Source of the DNA: JADJOY01 sp046331705 [NCBI: bacterium] | Lineage (GTDB): Bacteria > JADJOY01 | Direction of reading: 5' to 3' | DNA length: 64,000 nucleotides | Assembly (NCBI GenBank): GCA_046331705.1 | Contig: JAXLQJ010000018.1 | Span: 58,721-122,720 of the forward strand | Part shown: positions 26,076-35,800 of the stretch, one piece after another | Numbering within the stretch: the stretch's first letter is position 1 | How the letters are laid out: the number at the start of each line of letters is the position of its first letter | Program-made: the position numbers and the translations under genes | The notes under the pieces: model-generated | What the model was told of the DNA's origin: nothing | Database searches by the model: none | The model's input: only the letters and a program-made list of their open reading frames with translations

Positions 26076-27377
26076 TCACGGCGCCGTGCCGAGCTCGGCG
26101 ACCACCGCCTCGGCAGACGAGTGGGGGGCGAGCGCGGCGTCGGGCCCTAGCGACTCGAGCGGCCCCACGCGCCACAGCTCGGGCCAGCGCTGCACGACCA
26201 CCGCCACCACCACGAACGTGGCGACGCCCCCCAGCAGCACCGAGCCCACCGGCCCGAGCAACGCCGCCGTCACGCCCGACTCGAACGCCCCCAGCTCGTT
26301 CGAGAGTCCGATGAACACGAAGTGCACCGCGGCCACCCGGCCGCGCAGCGCATCCGGTGTGACGACCTGCACCAACGTCTGGCGGATGACCACGCTGACG
26401 TTGTCGCACAGGCCGGTGAGAAAGAGGAACGCAAGCGACCAGCCCAAGGATCGCGACAGCGCGAACCCGACGGTCGCGGCGCCGAAGCCCAGCACGGCGA
26501 GCAAGAGGGCGCGTCCCGGGCGCCGAAATGGGGGCAACCGCGTCGTGAGCAACGCCATCGTGAGCGCGCCGGCCGACGGTGCCGCGCGCATCCACCCCAG
26601 CCCCGCCGGCCCCACCGCCAGCAGGTCCTTGGCGAAGATCGGCAGCAGCGCGGTGACGCCGCCGAAGAGCACCGCGAAGAGGTCGAGCGTGATCGCCGGC
26701 AACAGATAGCGCGAGCGCAGCACGAAGCGCACGCCGGCGCGCAGCTCCTCGGAGCGCTCGTGTGCGGCCCGCGCGGTCTCTTGCGAGCGGACCTCGGGAA
26801 GACCGGCGAGGGTCACCGCGAACGCGAGCGCCAGCACCGTGACGCAACCGTAGGCGAACCCCGGACCGAGCCAGGCGAGCAACCCGCCCGCCGCCGCCGG
26901 TCCGCCGATGGCCGCCAGCTCGAAGGTGGTCGCGTTCCACGCGTTGGCGCGGACGAACGCCGAGGGCGGCACCAGGTTCGGCGTGAGCGACGAGATGGCC
27001 GGCGCGCTGAACGCCGTCACGCAGCCGCACCCGAGCAGCACCGGGAACACCCAGCCGATCGGCGCGTCGCGCTGGGTGATGAGCACCATCGCCAAGCCCA
27101 GCAGGGCGAGCACGAGCTGGGTCGCCACCGCCACCATGCGGCGATCGGCGCGATCGGCGGTCACGCCAGCCGGAACGGCGAGCAACACCACCGGCACGAC
27201 CTGCACCAAGCCCACGAAGCCGAGCGCCCACGCCGAATGGGTGCGGTCGTAGATCTGCCAGCCCACCGAGACCGACAGAATCTGACGGCCCAGCACGCCC
27301 AGCACGCGGCCGACCAGCAAACGACGGAACGCCGGAAAAGCGAGGGGATCGGCTCGGGAATCCGCGCGGCTCTCCAT
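26076..27377 (-). CDS. MFS transporter, EntS/MFS_3-like
   Basis: A 433-residue inner-membrane proton-coupled exporter of the major facilitator superfamily. About 12 hydrophobic segments; the loop between helices 2 and 3 reads GVTADRADRRMVAV, the MFS motif A (G-x3-D-R-x-D/G-R). Start region FRRLLVGRVLGVLGRQILSVSVGWQIYD and LRGRVAAVHFVFIGLSNELGAFE resemble the EntS (enterobactin exporter) and macrolide-efflux group. The substrate is unknown. ATG 27377 gives the usual short N-terminal tail; longer in-frame extensions run through the divergent kinase promoter and are unlikely. Confidence 0.9.
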   Translation of the reverse strand: MESRADSRADPLAFPAFRRLLVGRVLGVLGRQILSVSVGWQIYDRTHSAWALGFVGLVQVVPVVLLAVPAGVTADRADRRMVAVATQLVLALLGLAMVLITQRDAPIGWVFPVLLGCGCVTAFSAPAISSLTPNLVPPSAFVRANAWNATTFELAAIGGPAAAGGLLAWLGPGFAYGCVTVLALAFAVTLAGLPEVRSQETARAAHERSEELRAGVRFVLRSRYLLPAITLDLFAVLFGGVTALLPIFAKDLLAVGPAGLGWMRAAPSAGALTMALLTTRLPPFRRPGRALLLAVLGFGAATVGFALSRSLGWSLAFLFLTGLCDNVSVVIRQTLVQVVTPDALRGRVAAVHFVFIGLSNELGAFESGVTAALLGPVGSVLLGGVATFVVVAVVVQRWPELWRVGPLESLGPDAALAPHSSAEAVVAELGTAP

Positions 27378-27386
27378 CGTGTCCTC

Positions 27387-27416
27387 GGCTCGTTCGCGTC
27401 CGGCGTCGAGCGAGCC
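27387..27416. promoter_or_regulatory. Inverted repeat in the MFS/kinase divergent region
   Basis: GGCTCGTTCG and CGAGCGAGCC pair in nine of ten positions across a 10-bp spacer, in the 79-bp region between the divergent starts at 27377 and 27457. A possible shared operator. Confidence 0.35.
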
Positions 27417-27440
27417 CGCGCCGCGACGGTCATCTTCGCC

Positions 27441-27446
27441 TACAAT
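27441..27446 (+). promoter_or_regulatory. Possible -10 box TACAAT
   Basis: TACAAT, five of six bases of the consensus, 10 bp before the kinase ATG at 27457. No good -35 at 17 bp. If used, the transcript would be nearly leaderless. Confidence 0.3.
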
Positions 27447-27456
27447 CGCGCTCCGC

Positions 27457-28563
27457 ATGAACACCGCCGCGGATCCGCCGTCGACCTCGCCTGCCGGCAC
27501 CTGCCCGAGCTGCCACGCAGCCGTCGCGGCGCCGGCGTCACGCTGTTCCGCGTGCGGCGAGTGGCTCACCGATCCCGAGCAGCTGATCGAGCCGCGCGCG
27601 GACCAGGTGCTGGGCGAGCGCTATCGGCTGCTGGCGCTGATCGGGGTGGGCGGCATGGCGCGGGTGTGGCGCGCCCTCGACCTGGCTGGCGATCGCGAGG
27701 TCGCGCTCAAGATCCTGGGCGTCGAGCTGGTCGGTGATCGCGCCGCCGAGCAGCGGTTCCTGAACGAGGGCAAGACCGCGCGCGAGCTTCGGCACCCCAA
27801 CGTCGTCGAGGTCTTCGACTACGGCCTTTTCCCGAACGGGATGCCGTTCATCGCCATGGAGCTTCTCGACGGCAAGCTGCTCTCGGAGCTCATTCGTCAG
27901 GTGGGCGCCCTCTCCGCCGAGCGCGTGGTGCGGCTGATGCTCCAGGTGGCGGGCGCCGTGGGCGAGGCGCACCGGCGCGGGCTCGTGCACCGCGACTTGA
28001 AGCCCGAGAACATCTTCATCGTGGCTCCCCAGGACGAGTCCCGCGAGCGCGCGGTGCTGCTGGATTTCGGCATCGCCATCCACGCCGAGACGCGCGAGGC
28101 CGTCGAGAGCAAGGACGGGCTCGGCACCGTGGAGTACGCGGCCCCCGAGCAGGCGAGCGGCGAGCCCCTCGGCACCCGCGCGGACGTCTACTCGCTCGGC
28201 GTCGTGATGTACCAGCTGCTCACCGGCTCGCTGCCGGGCAAGAGCGGCGACGGCGGCGCCACCACCGGCACCGTGCGACGGACCACCCGGATCATGCCGC
28301 CGGACGGCGGCGGACGATCCTCGCCGGCGCTGCGCGACGCGCTCCAGAAGGTGGTGGTGCAGGCGCTCTCGCCCGATCCGCGGCAGCGCCACGTCGACGC
28401 ACGCCATCTGCTGCGCGACCTGGAGCGGGTCGCCGTGCACCTGCCGCGGGAATCACGCGCCGCGCTGAGCTGGAACACGGTCGTCGCCACCTGGTGGTGG
28501 TTGCCGGTGTTGCTGCTGGTGGTGGCCGTCATCACTTCGTTCCTGTGGTTCGGCGCGCGTTGA
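27457..28563 (+). CDS. Ser/Thr protein kinase with N-terminal zinc ribbon and C-terminal membrane helix
   Basis: A 368-residue Hanks-type kinase. Residues about 16-34 form a four-Cys zinc ribbon (CPSC...CSAC). Kinase domain from about 55: IGVGGMARVW, VALKILG, HRDLKPENI, LLDFGIAIHA, APEQ, ADVYSLGVVMYQLLTG. Residues about 346-364 are one hydrophobic helix (WWWLPVLLLVVAVITSFLWF) ending a few residues before the C terminus, so the catalytic part stays cytosolic on a tail anchor. Its TGA overlaps the TTG start of the phosphatase gene. A zinc ribbon also opens the kinase at 8753-11665, so this is a recurrent theme here. Confidence 0.92.
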   Translation: MNTAADPPSTSPAGTCPSCHAAVAAPASRCSACGEWLTDPEQLIEPRADQVLGERYRLLALIGVGGMARVWRALDLAGDREVALKILGVELVGDRAAEQRFLNEGKTARELRHPNVVEVFDYGLFPNGMPFIAMELLDGKLLSELIRQVGALSAERVVRLMLQVAGAVGEAHRRGLVHRDLKPENIFIVAPQDESRERAVLLDFGIAIHAETREAVESKDGLGTVEYAAPEQASGEPLGTRADVYSLGVVMYQLLTGSLPGKSGDGGATTGTVRRTTRIMPPDGGGRSSPALRDALQKVVVQALSPDPRQRHVDARHLLRDLERVAVHLPRESRAALSWNTVVATWWWLPVLLLVVAVITSFLWFGAR

Positions 28564-29936
28564 GCACCTCGCCAGCGGGTCGGCGGCGCTCGCGGCGGCG
28601 TCTGGCGAGCGTGACGGCGCTCGGGCTCGCGATCGCGCTCGCGGCGGTCGAGGCGATCCTCGACGAGGCCCGCGGCCTCGACGCGCCTGCGGCGAGCGAA
28701 GAAACGCCCGTCGCCGACCTCGGCCCGACGATCTACGTGATCGGTGATTTCGGATACCCGGTGCCCGAGCTCGCGGCGGTGGGCCGCGCGATCCGCGCCC
28801 ACGCCGCCACGCGCGCCACGGCCGGCATGCTGATCGAGCTGGGGGACAACGTGTATCCGAGCGGGCTGCCCGCCGATTCAGCCGCGGCGGCGACCCAGCT
28901 CGGCGCGCTCGTGGGCTTGCTCGACGCGCGCGCGCCCGCGGCACTCGGCGGCGAGCCGCTCGCGCTGCTGGCGATCCCCGGCAACCACGATCACGACGCC
29001 GGCATGACGCAGACGTGGGAGACGGCGGCGGACGCGCACGGCGCCATCGAGAACGAGATGCTGCCCGCCTTCGATCGGCCCGAGTGGCACTACGCGCCGG
29101 CGCATCTCGATCCACCCGGCGATGCCGAGTGCCCGCTCGCGACGCGTCTCGATCGGGACGGCATCCGCGCCATCCGCACCGCCGCCGTGCCCGGCACGGC
29201 GGGTATCGCGGCGTGGGCGTGCCTGACGCGCCCGGCGCGCGCGCAGCCGGCGCCGGCGGGGCTCGCGCTCATCGCGATCGACAGCCAGGTACTGATCGGC
29301 CTCGAGCATCACGGCGAGCGCGGCGCTGCGGACCTCCACTGGCGTACCCTCGAAACGCTGCTCGCGAAGGCACGCTCCGAGTCGCTCGTCCCCATCGTCC
29401 TCGGCCACCATCCCCTCGAGAGCTACGGTCGGCACCGCCCTCTCCAGCCGGGGCGCGTCGCCTTCGGCCCGGGCTGGCCGGACTTCACGCAAACCTCCGA
29501 TTACCTGCTCGCCATCCCCGGAGTCGCGCAGCTCACGGTGCTGGGATGGTACGGCTCGGCGTGGCTCCACGAGCAGGACGTGCACGCACCGGGTTACGCT
29601 GCGTACCGCCGTCGCCTGACGGAGATCCTGACCCGACACGAGGTGGCGCTCTACGTGGCGGGGCACGATCACTCGCTGTCGCTGACGGATATCGGCAGGA
29701 GTCGGGACTTGGGCGCGATCGTCGGCCAGGAGGGGCGGCTCTTTCAGCTGGTCTCGGGCGCGACGGCGAATCTCGATCCCTTGAGCGGCGGCCCAGCGCT
29801 GCTCTATCGCCGCAGCAAGCGAGGCCACGCGCGGCTGGCGCTGGGGCGTGACGCGGCGGACGGGACCCGCCGCCTCCAGATCGAGATCGAGCCGCTCGAC
29901 GAGGCGCCGTTCCGTCGTACGATCGCAGCGCGGTGA
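28560..29936 (+). CDS. Metallophosphoesterase, purple-acid-phosphatase-like, exported
   Basis: A 458-residue calcineurin-type metallophosphatase with the five metal-binding blocks in order: GDFGYP, GDNVYPSG, GNHDHD, GHHP and GHDHS. An N-terminal Arg-rich stretch plus hydrophobic segment (RRRLASVTALGLAIALAAVE) indicates export or membrane anchoring. The first clear start is TTG 28560, overlapping the kinase stop as TTGA; a later start is possible because no ribosome site is visible. Its substrate is a phosphoester. Whether it relates to the upstream kinase is doubtful, since the two act on opposite sides of the membrane. Confidence 0.88.
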   Translation: MSTSPAGRRRSRRRLASVTALGLAIALAAVEAILDEARGLDAPAASEETPVADLGPTIYVIGDFGYPVPELAAVGRAIRAHAATRATAGMLIELGDNVYPSGLPADSAAAATQLGALVGLLDARAPAALGGEPLALLAIPGNHDHDAGMTQTWETAADAHGAIENEMLPAFDRPEWHYAPAHLDPPGDAECPLATRLDRDGIRAIRTAAVPGTAGIAAWACLTRPARAQPAPAGLALIAIDSQVLIGLEHHGERGAADLHWRTLETLLAKARSESLVPIVLGHHPLESYGRHRPLQPGRVAFGPGWPDFTQTSDYLLAIPGVAQLTVLGWYGSAWLHEQDVHAPGYAAYRRRLTEILTRHEVALYVAGHDHSLSLTDIGRSRDLGAIVGQEGRLFQLVSGATANLDPLSGGPALLYRRSKRGHARLALGRDAADGTRRLQIEIEPLDEAPFRRTIAAR

Positions 29937-31471
29937 TCCGGATGAGGAAGCAAGCGTTCGCGATCGCCTGCTGGCTGGCGATGGCCGCGGCGAGCGGCGC
30001 GCACGCCAAGCCCGGCATCGCGCTCACACCCGTGGTGAGTGGCCTGGCGGACATCACCGCGATCGCCAACGCGGGCGACACCCGGCTCTTCGTGGTGCTC
30101 CAGGAGGGCCGCGTGCTGACCTGGAACGGCACCAAGATCCTGTCGAGCCCATTCCTCGACGTCCGCTCGAAGGTGCGCGACTCGGGCGAGCAAGGCCTGC
30201 TGGGAATCGCGTTTCACCCCGACTACGCGACCAACCGCTACTACTACGTCGACTACACCCGCGAGCCCGACGGCGCCACCGTCATCGAGCGCTATCAGGC
30301 GTCGGCCACCAAGCCGAACCAGACGCCGACGAGCTCGGCGCGGACCCTGCTCGTCATCCCGCAACCGGCGGCCAACCACAACGGCGGCAATCTGGCGTTC
30401 GGCCCGGACGGCTATCTCTACGTCGGCATGGGGGACGGCGGCGGCTCTGGCGACCCGAGCTGCTACGCCCAGCGCGACGACACGTTGCTCGGCAAGATGC
30501 TGCGACTGGACGTGGACTCGAACCTCGATCAGGCCCCCTACTACGCCGTCCCGCCCACCAACCCCTTCGTGGGTCCCGGCGATCCGCCCGACGAGATCTG
30601 GGCGAGGGGCTTTCGCAATCCGTGGCGCTTCAGCTTCGATCGCCTGACCGGCGACCTCTACGTCGGGGACGTCGGTCAGGGCAGTCGAGAGGAAGTGGAC
30701 CTGGAGCTGGCGGGAGACCGCGGCGGCCGCAACTACGGCTGGAAGGCCGAAGAAGGGCTCGCGTGCTTCGGCGATCTCGCGGGCTGCCCCGCGCAGACCC
30801 CGCCGTGCGGAAGCAGTGCCTACACCCACCCGATCCTCGACTACGACCACGACCAGGGATGCTCGATCGCCGGCGGCTTCGTGTATCGCGGCAACCGAAT
30901 TCCCGCGCTCGTCGGCACGTATCTCTTCAGCGACTTCTGCGGCGGACCGATCTGGGGCGCGGCGCGGCGGCCGGGCGGCACCTGGCAGGTCGACACCTTG
31001 GTCGCGGCCTCGGGCCTGAGCGTGTCCACCTTCGGCGAGGACGCCGAGGGTGAGGTGTACGTCGCCGACCACCAGAACCCCTCAGGCACGCTCTACGCGA
31101 TCGTCGCGTCGTGTACCGGCGCGGACGGGGACGGCGACGGCAAGAAGGACGACTGCGACAACTGTCCGAGCCTCGCGAACGCCAGCCAATCCGACGCCGA
31201 CCACGACGGGCTCGGCGACCCGTGCGACAACTGCCCGGACGTGGTGAACCCCGGCCAGGACGATTCGGACGGCGACGGCCTCGGCAACGGCTGCGACACC
31301 TCGGATTGCGCGGGCGTCCTCGGCGCGGGCTCCACGGGCTCCGCCCTCCGAATGGCCCTGCTTCCCTGGCTCGCCGTGGTGCTCGGCGTGACCTGGGTCA
31401 CGCAGCGGCGCCGGCGGCGCGGCCCGCACGCGACCACGGCGGCTCAAGTCTCGCACCCGATCGGCCGATGA
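29933..31471 (+). CDS. PQQ-dependent sugar dehydrogenase-like protein with calcium repeats and C-terminal anchor
   Basis: An exported 512-residue protein. Signal peptide (AFAIACWLAMAAASGAHA). Residues about 30-390 form a six-bladed propeller of the soluble glucose dehydrogenase (Hedgehog-interacting-protein-like) type: EQGLLGIAFHPDY, HNGGNLAFGPDGYLYVGMGDGG, ARGFRNPWRFSFD, GDVGQGSREEVD. Then two thrombospondin-type-3 calcium repeats (DADHDGLGDPCDNCPD, DDSDGDGLGNGCD) and a C-terminal tail with one Cys, a hydrophobic helix (ALLPWLAVVLGVTWV) and an Arg cluster, resembling myxobacterial C-terminal sorting tails. GTG 29933 overlaps the previous stop (GTGA); ATG 29942 is the alternative. The oxidised substrate is unknown. 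Confidence 0.88.
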   Translation: MIRMRKQAFAIACWLAMAAASGAHAKPGIALTPVVSGLADITAIANAGDTRLFVVLQEGRVLTWNGTKILSSPFLDVRSKVRDSGEQGLLGIAFHPDYATNRYYYVDYTREPDGATVIERYQASATKPNQTPTSSARTLLVIPQPAANHNGGNLAFGPDGYLYVGMGDGGGSGDPSCYAQRDDTLLGKMLRLDVDSNLDQAPYYAVPPTNPFVGPGDPPDEIWARGFRNPWRFSFDRLTGDLYVGDVGQGSREEVDLELAGDRGGRNYGWKAEEGLACFGDLAGCPAQTPPCGSSAYTHPILDYDHDQGCSIAGGFVYRGNRIPALVGTYLFSDFCGGPIWGAARRPGGTWQVDTLVAASGLSVSTFGEDAEGEVYVADHQNPSGTLYAIVASCTGADGDGDGKKDDCDNCPSLANASQSDADHDGLGDPCDNCPDVVNPGQDDSDGDGLGNGCDTSDCAGVLGAGSTGSALRMALLPWLAVVLGVTWVTQRRRRRGPHATTAAQVSHPIGR

Positions 31472-31494
31472 GTCTCCGGGAAAGGAGACTTGCC

Positions 31495-31905
31495 ATGCCC
31501 ATCCTGCCGTGGACAGCGAGATTCGACCTGGGTGTGCCCGAGATGAACGCGCAGCACAAGGGGCTGCTGGACCTGATGAACAAGATCTACGACATGAACG
31601 AGGCAGGCGCCTCCCATGGCCAGCTGGTGTTGGCGATCGACGAGCTCGGCACGCTCACCAAGAAGCACTTCGCCGAGGAAGAGCGCTTCATGCAATCGAT
31701 CAACTACCCGAAGCTGGTGCCGCACCAGATGATCCACCGCGATCTGCTGCGCGAGCTGGGGGAGAACGTCGCCCAGTTCAAGAACACCTCCGGCCCCGCC
31801 CCGAAGGAGCTGTTCCGGTTCCTCAAGATCTGGCTGACCGCGCACATCGCCGGCATCGACCGCCAGTACGCCGAGCACTCGAAGTCTGCGGCCAAGGCCG
31901 CCTGA
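31495..31905 (+). CDS. Bacteriohemerythrin
   Basis: A 136-residue four-helix-bundle oxygen-binding protein. All elements of the di-iron site are visible: the N-terminal W-T-F-D-like start (LPWTARFDLGVPEMNAQHKGLL with its His), HFAEEERFM (His and Glu), HQMIHRDLL (two His) and HIAGIDRQYAEH (His and Asp). Length is standard. No signal peptide, so it is cytosolic, serving oxygen delivery or sensing. AAAGGAG at 31481-31487 fixes ATG 31495. It follows the sugar dehydrogenase by 23 bp and may be co-transcribed with it. Confidence 0.95.
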   Translation: MPILPWTARFDLGVPEMNAQHKGLLDLMNKIYDMNEAGASHGQLVLAIDELGTLTKKHFAEEERFMQSINYPKLVPHQMIHRDLLRELGENVAQFKNTSGPAPKELFRFLKIWLTAHIAGIDRQYAEHSKSAAKAA

Positions 31906-31906
31906 C

Positions 31907-31927
31907 GCGCGCGCGGCGAGCGCGCGC
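31907..31927. terminator. Stem-loop between convergent genes
   Basis: Perfect 8-bp arms GCGCGCGC on both sides of GGCGA, filling the whole space between the hemerythrin and HEAT-repeat stops. No T tract. Confidence 0.45.
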
Positions 31928-32746
31928 TCACGAGTCGAGGATTCGCAGGGCGGCGCGGGCCGCCTTGCGCAAGCGCGGATCGGGATCGCGCACGACACGC
32001 TCGAGCGTGCCGCGCGTCCGATCACGCGCGCCTTCCCCCGGCTCGCGCGAGGCGATCTTCGCGAGCGCGGCCGCGGCGGCGCGTCGCACGCCGGGTCGCG
32101 GGTCGGTCTCCACCAGCGCCAGCACGGCGGACGCCGTCCGCGCCGAGGGGTCGCGCCCCGTGCTCGCCGCCGCGAGCGCGGCGAGCCGCACGTTCGCGTC
32201 GGGGTCGCCGAGCGCCTCGAGCACCGTCTCCGCGAGCGCCTCGGACGGGACGTCCCAATCGCGCACGCTGTAGAGCGCCATGCGCCGCAGCGTGGGGCTC
32301 GGGGCGCGGGTCGCCGCGAGCAAGGCCGCGGCGGCGCTGGCGGTCTGCTGGCCCACCAATCGCAGCGCGTGGTGGGCCGACCAGCGGACCTCGCTGCTCG
32401 CATCGCCGAGCGCCTCGATCAGCACCGGCACCAACCGCGATGCGCGCGCTCCGAGCCGCGCCAGCGTGAACGCGGCGACCCGGCGGACCGCGGCATCGCT
32501 GGCCTCGAGGCGATCGCGCAGCCGCGCCTCGATTCGCGGCTCGACGGGCGCGAAGCGGACCAGCTCGTCCGCGGCGGCGCGCTGGACGAGCGCGGCGCGC
32601 TCGTCCAGGCAAGCGAGCAGCTGGTCCAGCAGCTCACGCGGCAGCGGTGCCGCCGGCGCGTGCTCCCGCGCACGGGCCAATATCTGCCGTGGATCCGAGG
32701 GCGAGCGCGGAAGTGTTTCGCTCGGGCTGGGCAGGGTCGGCGGCAT
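31928..32746 (-). CDS. HEAT-repeat protein
   Basis: A 272-residue cytosolic alpha-solenoid. About six HEAT/PBS-lyase-like units of about 35 residues are visible, with recurring signatures such as DAAVRRVAAFTLARLGARA, SSEVRWSAHHALRLVGQQ, DANVRLAALAAASTG, RPGVRRAAAAALAKIA and DPRLRKAARAALRIL. Such proteins are scaffolds, and some PBS-lyase-type members are chaperones for cofactor attachment; no catalytic residues are expected. Start ATG 32746. The gene is divergent from glutamate dehydrogenase and convergent with hemerythrin. The partner is unknown. Confidence 0.85.
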   Translation of the reverse strand: MPPTLPSPSETLPRSPSDPRQILARAREHAPAAPLPRELLDQLLACLDERAALVQRAAADELVRFAPVEPRIEARLRDRLEASDAAVRRVAAFTLARLGARASRLVPVLIEALGDASSEVRWSAHHALRLVGQQTASAAAALLAATRAPSPTLRRMALYSVRDWDVPSEALAETVLEALGDPDANVRLAALAAASTGRDPSARTASAVLALVETDPRPGVRRAAAAALAKIASREPGEGARDRTRGTLERVVRDPDPRLRKAARAALRILDS

Positions 32747-32789
32747 GACGAGCGGCGCGCGGCCGCGAACGGTCGCTCGGCGAACGAGC

Positions 32790-32818
32790 TTGACGGAACG
32801 AGAATGACGAGGTCAATA
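32790..32818 (+). promoter_or_regulatory. Weak promoter candidate for glutamate dehydrogenase
   Basis: TTGACG (five of six bases of the -35 consensus), a 17-bp spacer and TCAATA (poor -10), 53 bp before ATG 32872. Confidence 0.28.
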
Positions 32819-32871
32819 CGGCCGGCCCGGCGACTCGTCCAGCCGTCGCCGGCCACCCCATCGAGGCGCTC

Positions 32872-35800
32872 ATGACCGATCGCGCAGACGCTTCCCACGG
32901 CGCATTCCCCGCCGAGCCTCCCAGCACCGAGACCATCCTCGGCAAGGTCGCACCGGGCGTCCTCGGCGACGCCGAGAGCGCGCGCTGCTTCCTCGCGCTG
33001 CTACTCGGCGAACGCTTCGCGCAACGCCATCGCGGCATCGATCCGAACCGCTTGCAGCGCGCCGTCGACGAGGATCAGCGCCTGCTCGCGGACCCACCCG
33101 GCGCCGTCGGCCGCGCGTGCGTGAGCGAGCCGGGCGTCGACTCGGTCTTCCCCGACTGCGCCGTGCTGCGCACCCACACGCGCGACGTGCCGTACCTGGT
33201 CGAGAGCCTGCGGCAGCTCCTCGACGAGCGCGGCTTCACGCCGCGGCTCGTGCTTCATCCCATCTTCGGCGTGGACCGAAACGCCGCGGGGCGCGTGCGT
33301 TCGATCCGACCGGCGAGCACCGAGCCGGACACCGCTCGTCACGAGTCGCTCATCCACATCGAGGCGGAGGGCTCCACGGCGCAGGCCCGCGCCGAGCTCG
33401 AGCGCGCGGCGCTCGACGTGCTGACGGCGGCCCACGCCGCGTCCGCCGACCGCGACGCCATTCGCCATCGCATGGCTGGGCTGATCGCGACGGAGATCGG
33501 GCTGCCGGAAAGCGCTCCGCCGCCCGGCCCCAACCTGATGCCCGCGGAGACGGTGGTGGACTTCCTGCGCTGGCTGCTCGACGACAACTTCGTGTTCCTC
33601 GGCGCCCGCACCTACGAGTCGGTGGCCGTCGACGGCACGCTTTGCGCCGCGGTTCGGCGCGGCAGCGGCCTCGGGCTGCTCGCCGACGATGCCTCGAGCG
33701 CCTTCGCGAAGCCGCGCGCGATCCACGAGCTCGACCCCGAGGTCCGCGCCCGGGTGCTGCTCGAGCGCCGGCTGGTGCTCGACAAGACCAACCGCTCGAG
33801 CCCCATCCACCGGCGCGTGCCGATGGACGCGGTGAGCCTGCGCTTCTTCGACGCCGGCCGCTTCGCGCGCGAGGAGCGCTTCGTGGGGCTCTACACCCGC
33901 AAGGCGCTCTTCGAGCAGCCCACCGCGATCCCGATCCTGCGCACCAAGCATCGCCGCATGCTGGATCGCGCGGGCGTCATCGAAGGCTCGTTCGACGAGC
34001 GCGAGCTCACCGCGCTCTTCAACGCGCTGCCCAAGGAGGAGCTCTTCCTCAACGATCCCGACGCGATCCTGAGCGGCATCCGCACGCTGCTCGACGCGTA
34101 CGCCCAGGACACCCTCAAGCTCGTGCTGCGTCCCACCTTCAGCGGGCGTCTGCTCGCGATCGGGATGGCGTTGCCCGATCGCTACTTCAGCGCCGAGGGC
34201 CTCGACGCGGTGGTGGCGCACCTGGAGCAGCGGCTCGGTTCGAGCGTGCTGGAGCGGCGCGAGACGCGCGGCGAGCCGGGCTTTCGGCAGGTCTATCTCT
34301 ATGCCGCAGCGCGGCCCGGCGCCGCCGCTCCCGATCCGGCGGCGCTCGAGGCCGAGGTCCTGGCGCTCGTCAAGCCGTGGCCGGAGCGGCTCACCGACGC
34401 GTTGCCGAGCGAGCTGGACCCGATCTGGGAGCGCGCGTTCCCGGACGCCTACCAGGACCTGGTGCCCGTCTCGCGCGCGGTCGCGGACGTGACGCTGCTC
34501 GCGTCGCTCGCCGACGACCAGCCCTTCGCGATCGGCGCGGTCCACCCCGGCGATCCCGACGGCGGCGACCCCACCGCCACCTTGCTGCGCATCGCGCACC
34601 GCCAGCCGCTCACGCTCGGGCGCATGATGCCCGTGCTCCACAACCTGGCGCTCGAGGTGATCGACGAGGCGGCGTTCCGGGTGACCCCCGCGGGCCGTGC
34701 GCCGCTGCACCTCCACGTGTTCCGCGTGCGTGGGCGCAAGGGCGAGCTTCTCGATCCCGGAGTGGTCGACGCCGCGGTGCTCGAAGGGCTGGCGCGCGTC
34801 CTCGAAGGGCGAAGCGAGAACGATCCGCTCAACGGGCTCATGACCGCCGCGGGGCTCTCGTGGCGACAGGTGTGGATCGTCCGCGCGTACGTCCACCACG
34901 CGTTCCAGCTCGGGCTCTTCCCGTCGCGCGCGACGGCGGCGGCGAGCCTGGTGGGTCAGGCATCGCTGGCGCGCAGCCTCGTGCGCTGGTTCGAGACCCG
35001 CTTCGATCCCGACTCGCCCGACGCCGAGCGCCGCGCCGCCGAGAGCGAGATCGGCGCGGAGCTCGCGCGAGCGATCGAGGCCCTCGAGGACCCCACCGAC
35101 TACAAGGTCTTCAAGGCGCTACGCGACCTGGTGGCCGCCACGGTGCGCACCAACCATTTCCGCGCACCGGGCGAGCGCAGCCGCGCGCTGGCGCTCAAGC
35201 TCGAGCCCGCGACGCTCGCGGGAGTGCCGCGCCCCGCGCCCAAGCACGAGATCTTCGTGCAGGCGCCGGGCATGGAGGGCGTACACCTGCGCGGCGGCGA
35301 CGTGGCGCGCGGCGGAATCCGGTTCTCCGATCGTCCCGACGATTACCGCACCGAGATCCTCGGCCTCATGAAGACCCAGATGGTCAAGAACGCGATCATC
35401 GTGCCGGTGGGCGCCAAGGGCGGGTTCATCCTCACGGCGCCGCCCGCCGATCGCAAGGCGCTCGCGGACGCGGCGCTCGAGGCCTATCGCACCTTCATCG
35501 GCGCGTTGCTCGACGTGACCGACGATCGCGACGGCGAGCGCGTGGTGCCGCCCGAGCGGGTGGTTCGGCTCGATCGCGACGATCCCTATCTGGTGGTGGC
35601 CGCCGACAAGGGCACGGCGGCCTACTCGGACGTCGCCAACGCGATCGCGATCGAACGCGGCTTCTGGCTCGGCGACGCGTTCGCGTCCGGCGGCAGCCGT
35701 GGCTACGACCACAAGAAGCTCGGCATCACCGCGCGCGGCGCCTGGGAATGCGCGAAGACGTCGTTCTGGGAGCTGGGGCTCGACCCGGAACGCGATCCGA

